Shown: positions 4,954 through 7,249 of the stretch, piece after piece
How positions within the stretch are numbered: the first letter of the stretch is position 1
Layout: every line of letters starts with the position of its first letter
Assembly (NCBI GenBank): GCA_021811205.1
Contig: JAJZPK010000135.1
Coordinates: forward strand, 1 to 7,249
DNA length: 7,249 bases
Reading direction: 5' to 3'
Origin: Pseudomonadota bacterium
Lineage (GTDB): Bacteria > Pseudomonadota > Gammaproteobacteria > Burkholderiales > JABEVD01
Program-made: the position numbers and the translations under genes
Notes under the pieces: generated by a model
Databases searched by the model: none
What the model was told of the DNA's origin: nothing
Seen by the model: the letters and a program-made list of their open reading frames with translations, nothing else

Positions 4954-7152
4954 TCACATGTCGATTGAAAGGGTCAGCTCGTAGTTGCGCTCGGGATACA
5001 CGAAGTACATCGGCGTGCCATTGGTGCCAACGCCATCACCTGCATTGGCTGCCGAATCGTAGATGTTGTTGTAGTTGAAGATGTTGTTGATCTGGAACCC
5101 GACCTTGACATCCTTGCCCCATCCGCCGAGTCCCTTGAAGTCGTAGCTGGAGCTGAAGTTGGTCACCGTGAAGCTCGAGAAGGGAATCGGGTTGCCGTAG
5201 GCATCCTGCGCAAAGCCGTAGCGGCTGCCGATTTCCTTGGCGATCAGGGAAGCGTAGGCGGGGCCCTGGTTGTAGATCACCCCTGCGGTTGCCGTGTTTT
5301 TCGGCACATCATAAAGGATCTGGCCCGCAGTGCTCATCGAGTAGTTGTTGATGGCGTAGTTGCCATAGAGGCTGAAGCCTCCGCCAATCACGTAGCTCGC
5401 CTCGCCCTCTACGCCGTTGTACTTCACCCCGCCGGTATTCTGGTAGCAGGTATAGGCGCCGCATGCGATGGACTGAGCCTGATTGGTGAAGTCGATCTTG
5501 TAGATGTCGCCCGAGACGGTGAGCTGCTTGCTCTTCCAGGTCGTGCCGATCTGGAAATTCTGCGTCGTCTCGGGATTCAGCTCGCTGGGCAGCGGGGTGC
5601 CATTAGCTGTGGAGAAGACATTGAGATTGGGCGCCAGGAAGCCTTGGGCGTACTGGGCGTAGGCGCTCCAGTTGGGCTGGATCATGTAATGCGCATCGAG
5701 AGAGGGAAGCGCCTTGCCCCAGGTCTGGCTGCCGTTGTAGGCTGGATTGCCGCCATTGTTTATGGGGGCATTGATGGTCCTGGTGAAGGACGTGTATTTC
5801 ACCCCGGGCGTGACGGTCAGGGCATCCGTTGCCTTCCAGTCGTACTGTGCATAGGGCTGGATGGTGGTCAGCGAGTCGGTCATCAGCCTGCCGCCATTCC
5901 AGCTGACGAATGCGTTGCCGAGCGTCGCATCCGTGTTCCATGCCCCGCGGTTGTTGTTCTGACGGTCCATCCAGGCACCGACATCGATGCTGTCCTTGCC
6001 GACGGCATAGGAAGTTTTCAGGATGTCGCCCCAGGAGCGGTAGTTCATGTACATTGCGCCGCCGGCAACGTCGCCTGTGGCGAGAACATTGGTTCCGACA
6101 GCACCGTTGTTTGGCAAGTTGGCACCGACATTCGCGCCGTTAAAGCCGTTGTGGTAATAGGCATAGGTGTAGAGCTTGTTGTCGATCTTCCAGTTGCCCT
6201 GGGTGGTGTTCAGGCCGATGTATTCGAAATCGGAGTTGATGTTGTCGTAATTGTAATTGTAGTAATCCTGACTCAAGGGGTTTGCGCTCAGTCCGTAATT
6301 CTTGCCGTACTGAGCAATGGTCGAAAGCGTCGCACCGTAAGGAACGTTCTGGTGAACGGTGTTCTGCATGGTCACGAAGGTCAGGAGCGTGTTGTCGGAA
6401 ACCGGCTTCACGTACTTGACGAACAGGTTGCCGCGTCTCTGATTCGAGTTGGTCAGGTAGCCGTCGGTCTGGACTTTCCGGTAGTCGATGAATGCGGCGC
6501 TGTCTCCGTAGTTCTGCATCACGCCGGTGTCGAATTCGCCGCCCATCATTCTGGTGTTCCAGCTGCCGACAGTTCCATAGAGATTGAAGTTGGTCGAAGC
6601 CATGGGATTCTTGGACTGGACTGCGATGGTGCCGCCGAAGGTGGCATAGCCGATATTGCTGGCGTCCCCGGGGCCGCGGTCGACCGTGATTCCACCCAGG
6701 TCCTGGGCCATGAAGTAGGACGTGGTATGGTGCGTGAAGTCGTTGGAGTCGCCCCAGGGGATGCCGTCGAATGTCACGTTGTACTGCCCGTCGTGGAAGC
6801 CCCGGATGTACGGACCGCCGGACTGGGATTCCATCATGCCCGGGCCGTTCGGATCGATGCTGTATACGCTGGGTGCGATGTTGATGATGTCGGTGTAGTT
6901 CGAAGTGGCGGAAGCATTTTGCTGGATATACTGCTGGCTGATGATCGACTGGGGCTGGGTTGCGACCAGAGAACCCTGGGTGGGCGCGACATAGGAAGCC
7001 GTGCCTGGACCGGTGACGCCGCCGTCACCGGCGCTGCTCTGCACCGTACCCAGATTTACCGCATCCTGCGCGAAGGCGTTGCCTGCCGCAAGAAGGCTGC
7101 CGAAGACCAGTTGAGCGATAAGCTTTTTCCTGAAACCGAATTCCTTTTTCAT
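4954..7152 (-). CDS. TonB-dependent outer-membrane receptor
   Basis: This is an outer-membrane beta-barrel receptor that imports a bound ligand using TonB energy. The 732-residue precursor has a signal peptide (1-28, cut after AFA) and a short N-terminal segment where VNLGTV (32-37) is a candidate TonB box. A plug domain follows (about 55-183), with YIRGFHDGQ (115-123), FDGIPWGDSND (128-138) and the closing DRGPGDASNIGYATFGGTIAV (158-178). The barrel (about 187-732) is rich in Tyr, Asn and alternating aromatic strands. No STN signalling domain is present. The only two cysteines, Cys564 and Cys569, are close together and could form a disulfide in a barrel loop. The last residue is Met, in YELTLSIDM, rather than the usual aromatic. 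A strong AGGGGAG site fixes the start. Being first in a run with exbB-exbD-tonB and a phosphoesterase, it may take up a phosphorylated compound or a metal chelate; the ligand cannot be read from sequence. Confidence 0.95.
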   Translation of the reverse strand: MKKEFGFRKKLIAQLVFGSLLAAGNAFAQDAVNLGTVQSSAGDGGVTGPGTASYVAPTQGSLVATQPQSIISQQYIQQNASATSNYTDIINIAPSVYSIDPNGPGMMESQSGGPYIRGFHDGQYNVTFDGIPWGDSNDFTHHTTSYFMAQDLGGITVDRGPGDASNIGYATFGGTIAVQSKNPMASTNFNLYGTVGSWNTRMMGGEFDTGVMQNYGDSAAFIDYRKVQTDGYLTNSNQRRGNLFVKYVKPVSDNTLLTFVTMQNTVHQNVPYGATLSTIAQYGKNYGLSANPLSQDYYNYNYDNINSDFEYIGLNTTQGNWKIDNKLYTYAYYHNGFNGANVGANLPNNGAVGTNVLATGDVAGGAMYMNYRSWGDILKTSYAVGKDSIDVGAWMDRQNNNRGAWNTDATLGNAFVSWNGGRLMTDSLTTIQPYAQYDWKATDALTVTPGVKYTSFTRTINAPINNGGNPAYNGSQTWGKALPSLDAHYMIQPNWSAYAQYAQGFLAPNLNVFSTANGTPLPSELNPETTQNFQIGTTWKSKQLTVSGDIYKIDFTNQAQSIACGAYTCYQNTGGVKYNGVEGEASYVIGGGFSLYGNYAINNYSMSTAGQILYDVPKNTATAGVIYNQGPAYASLIAKEIGSRYGFAQDAYGNPIPFSSFTVTNFSSSYDFKGLGGWGKDVKVGFQINNIFNYNNIYDSAANAGDGVGTNGTPMYFVYPERNYELTLSIDM

Positions 7153-7249
7153 TCACGTCTCCCCTTTGAGAATTGACAGAAAACCAATTTGTGGGGCGAA
7201 ATTTACGCAGCCAGAATTAGGGCAACGTGAAAGAATTGTGATGGTTTTG
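7153..7249 (-). promoter_or_regulatory. Leader and probable promoter region of the receptor operon
   Basis: These 97 bases upstream of the receptor are clearly more AT-rich than the coding DNA and hold no gene. On the coding strand AATTCT occurs three times (7232-7237, 7213-7218 and 7169-7174), the first two 19 bases apart. AATTG and CAATT form an inverted pair with a nine-base gap (7171-7189). No confident -35/-10 pair with 16-18 base spacing and no clear Fur box could be picked out. The region continues beyond the window, so the promoter or operator may be partly outside it. Confidence 0.4.
7159..7165 (-). promoter_or_regulatory. Strong ribosome binding site of the receptor gene
   Basis: The coding strand reads AGGGGAG six bases before the ATG at 7152. 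It is the best Shine-Dalgarno match in the cluster and settles the receptor start. The genes that follow have weak sites and very short gaps, as expected if they depend on translational coupling. Confidence 0.8.

Noticed and set aside
5644..7176. A long open frame of 510 codons on the plus strand, antisense to the receptor
   Set aside because: It lies wholly opposite a gene with clear plug and barrel motifs. Its translation is a low-complexity Val/Gly/Asp-rich string with no recognisable domain, as expected from reading the antisense of codon-biased DNA.
7153..7249. Fur box or classical PmrA box upstream of the receptor
   Set aside because: No stretch matches the Fur inverted repeat or paired TTAA-type half sites with five-base spacing well enough to support a call.

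Overview
The window is a tightly packed, single-strand (minus) gene cluster of about 57% GC by eye. It encodes what looks like a complete TonB-dependent outer-membrane uptake system. The genes have Gram-negative hallmarks: an outer-membrane beta-barrel receptor, a TonB/ExbB/ExbD energy transducer, and a Sec-exported phosphoesterase. The QseC-like sensor kinase, with its probable 2CSK_N-type periplasmic domain, is of a kind common in Beta- and Gammaproteobacteria. I therefore place the DNA in a proteobacterium, with the class only tentative. Nothing in the window suggests phage, transposons, CRISPR or RNA genes.

Layout in the direction of transcription (right to left). An AT-rich leader (7249-7153) holds a strong ribosome binding site. 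It is followed by a 732-residue TonB-dependent receptor (7152-4954), exbB (4945-4268), exbD (4266-3880), tonB (3872-3255), a secreted calcineurin-type/purple-acid-phosphatase-like metallophosphoesterase (3253-1904), an OmpR-family response regulator (1842-1186) and the first 396 residues of its partner histidine kinase (1189-1, cut by the window edge). Gaps are 8, 1, 7 and 1 bases up to the phosphoesterase. About 61 bases then precede the regulator, and the regulator and kinase overlap by 4 bases (ATGA). I see no terminator hairpin between any of the genes, so all seven may be one operon. A second promoter in the 50-60 base gap before the regulator cannot be excluded.

How the parts may work together (inference). 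The receptor binds a ligand at the outer membrane, and the dedicated ExbB-ExbD-TonB complex powers its import. The exported phosphoesterase could remove phosphate from the ligand or from a related organophosphate in the periplasm. The two-component pair could switch the operon on in response to a periplasmic signal. The receptor has no N-terminal signalling (STN) domain, so control by a two-component system rather than a sigma/anti-sigma pair makes sense. The substrate is not readable from the sequence. A phosphorylated compound or a metal chelate are the leading ideas.
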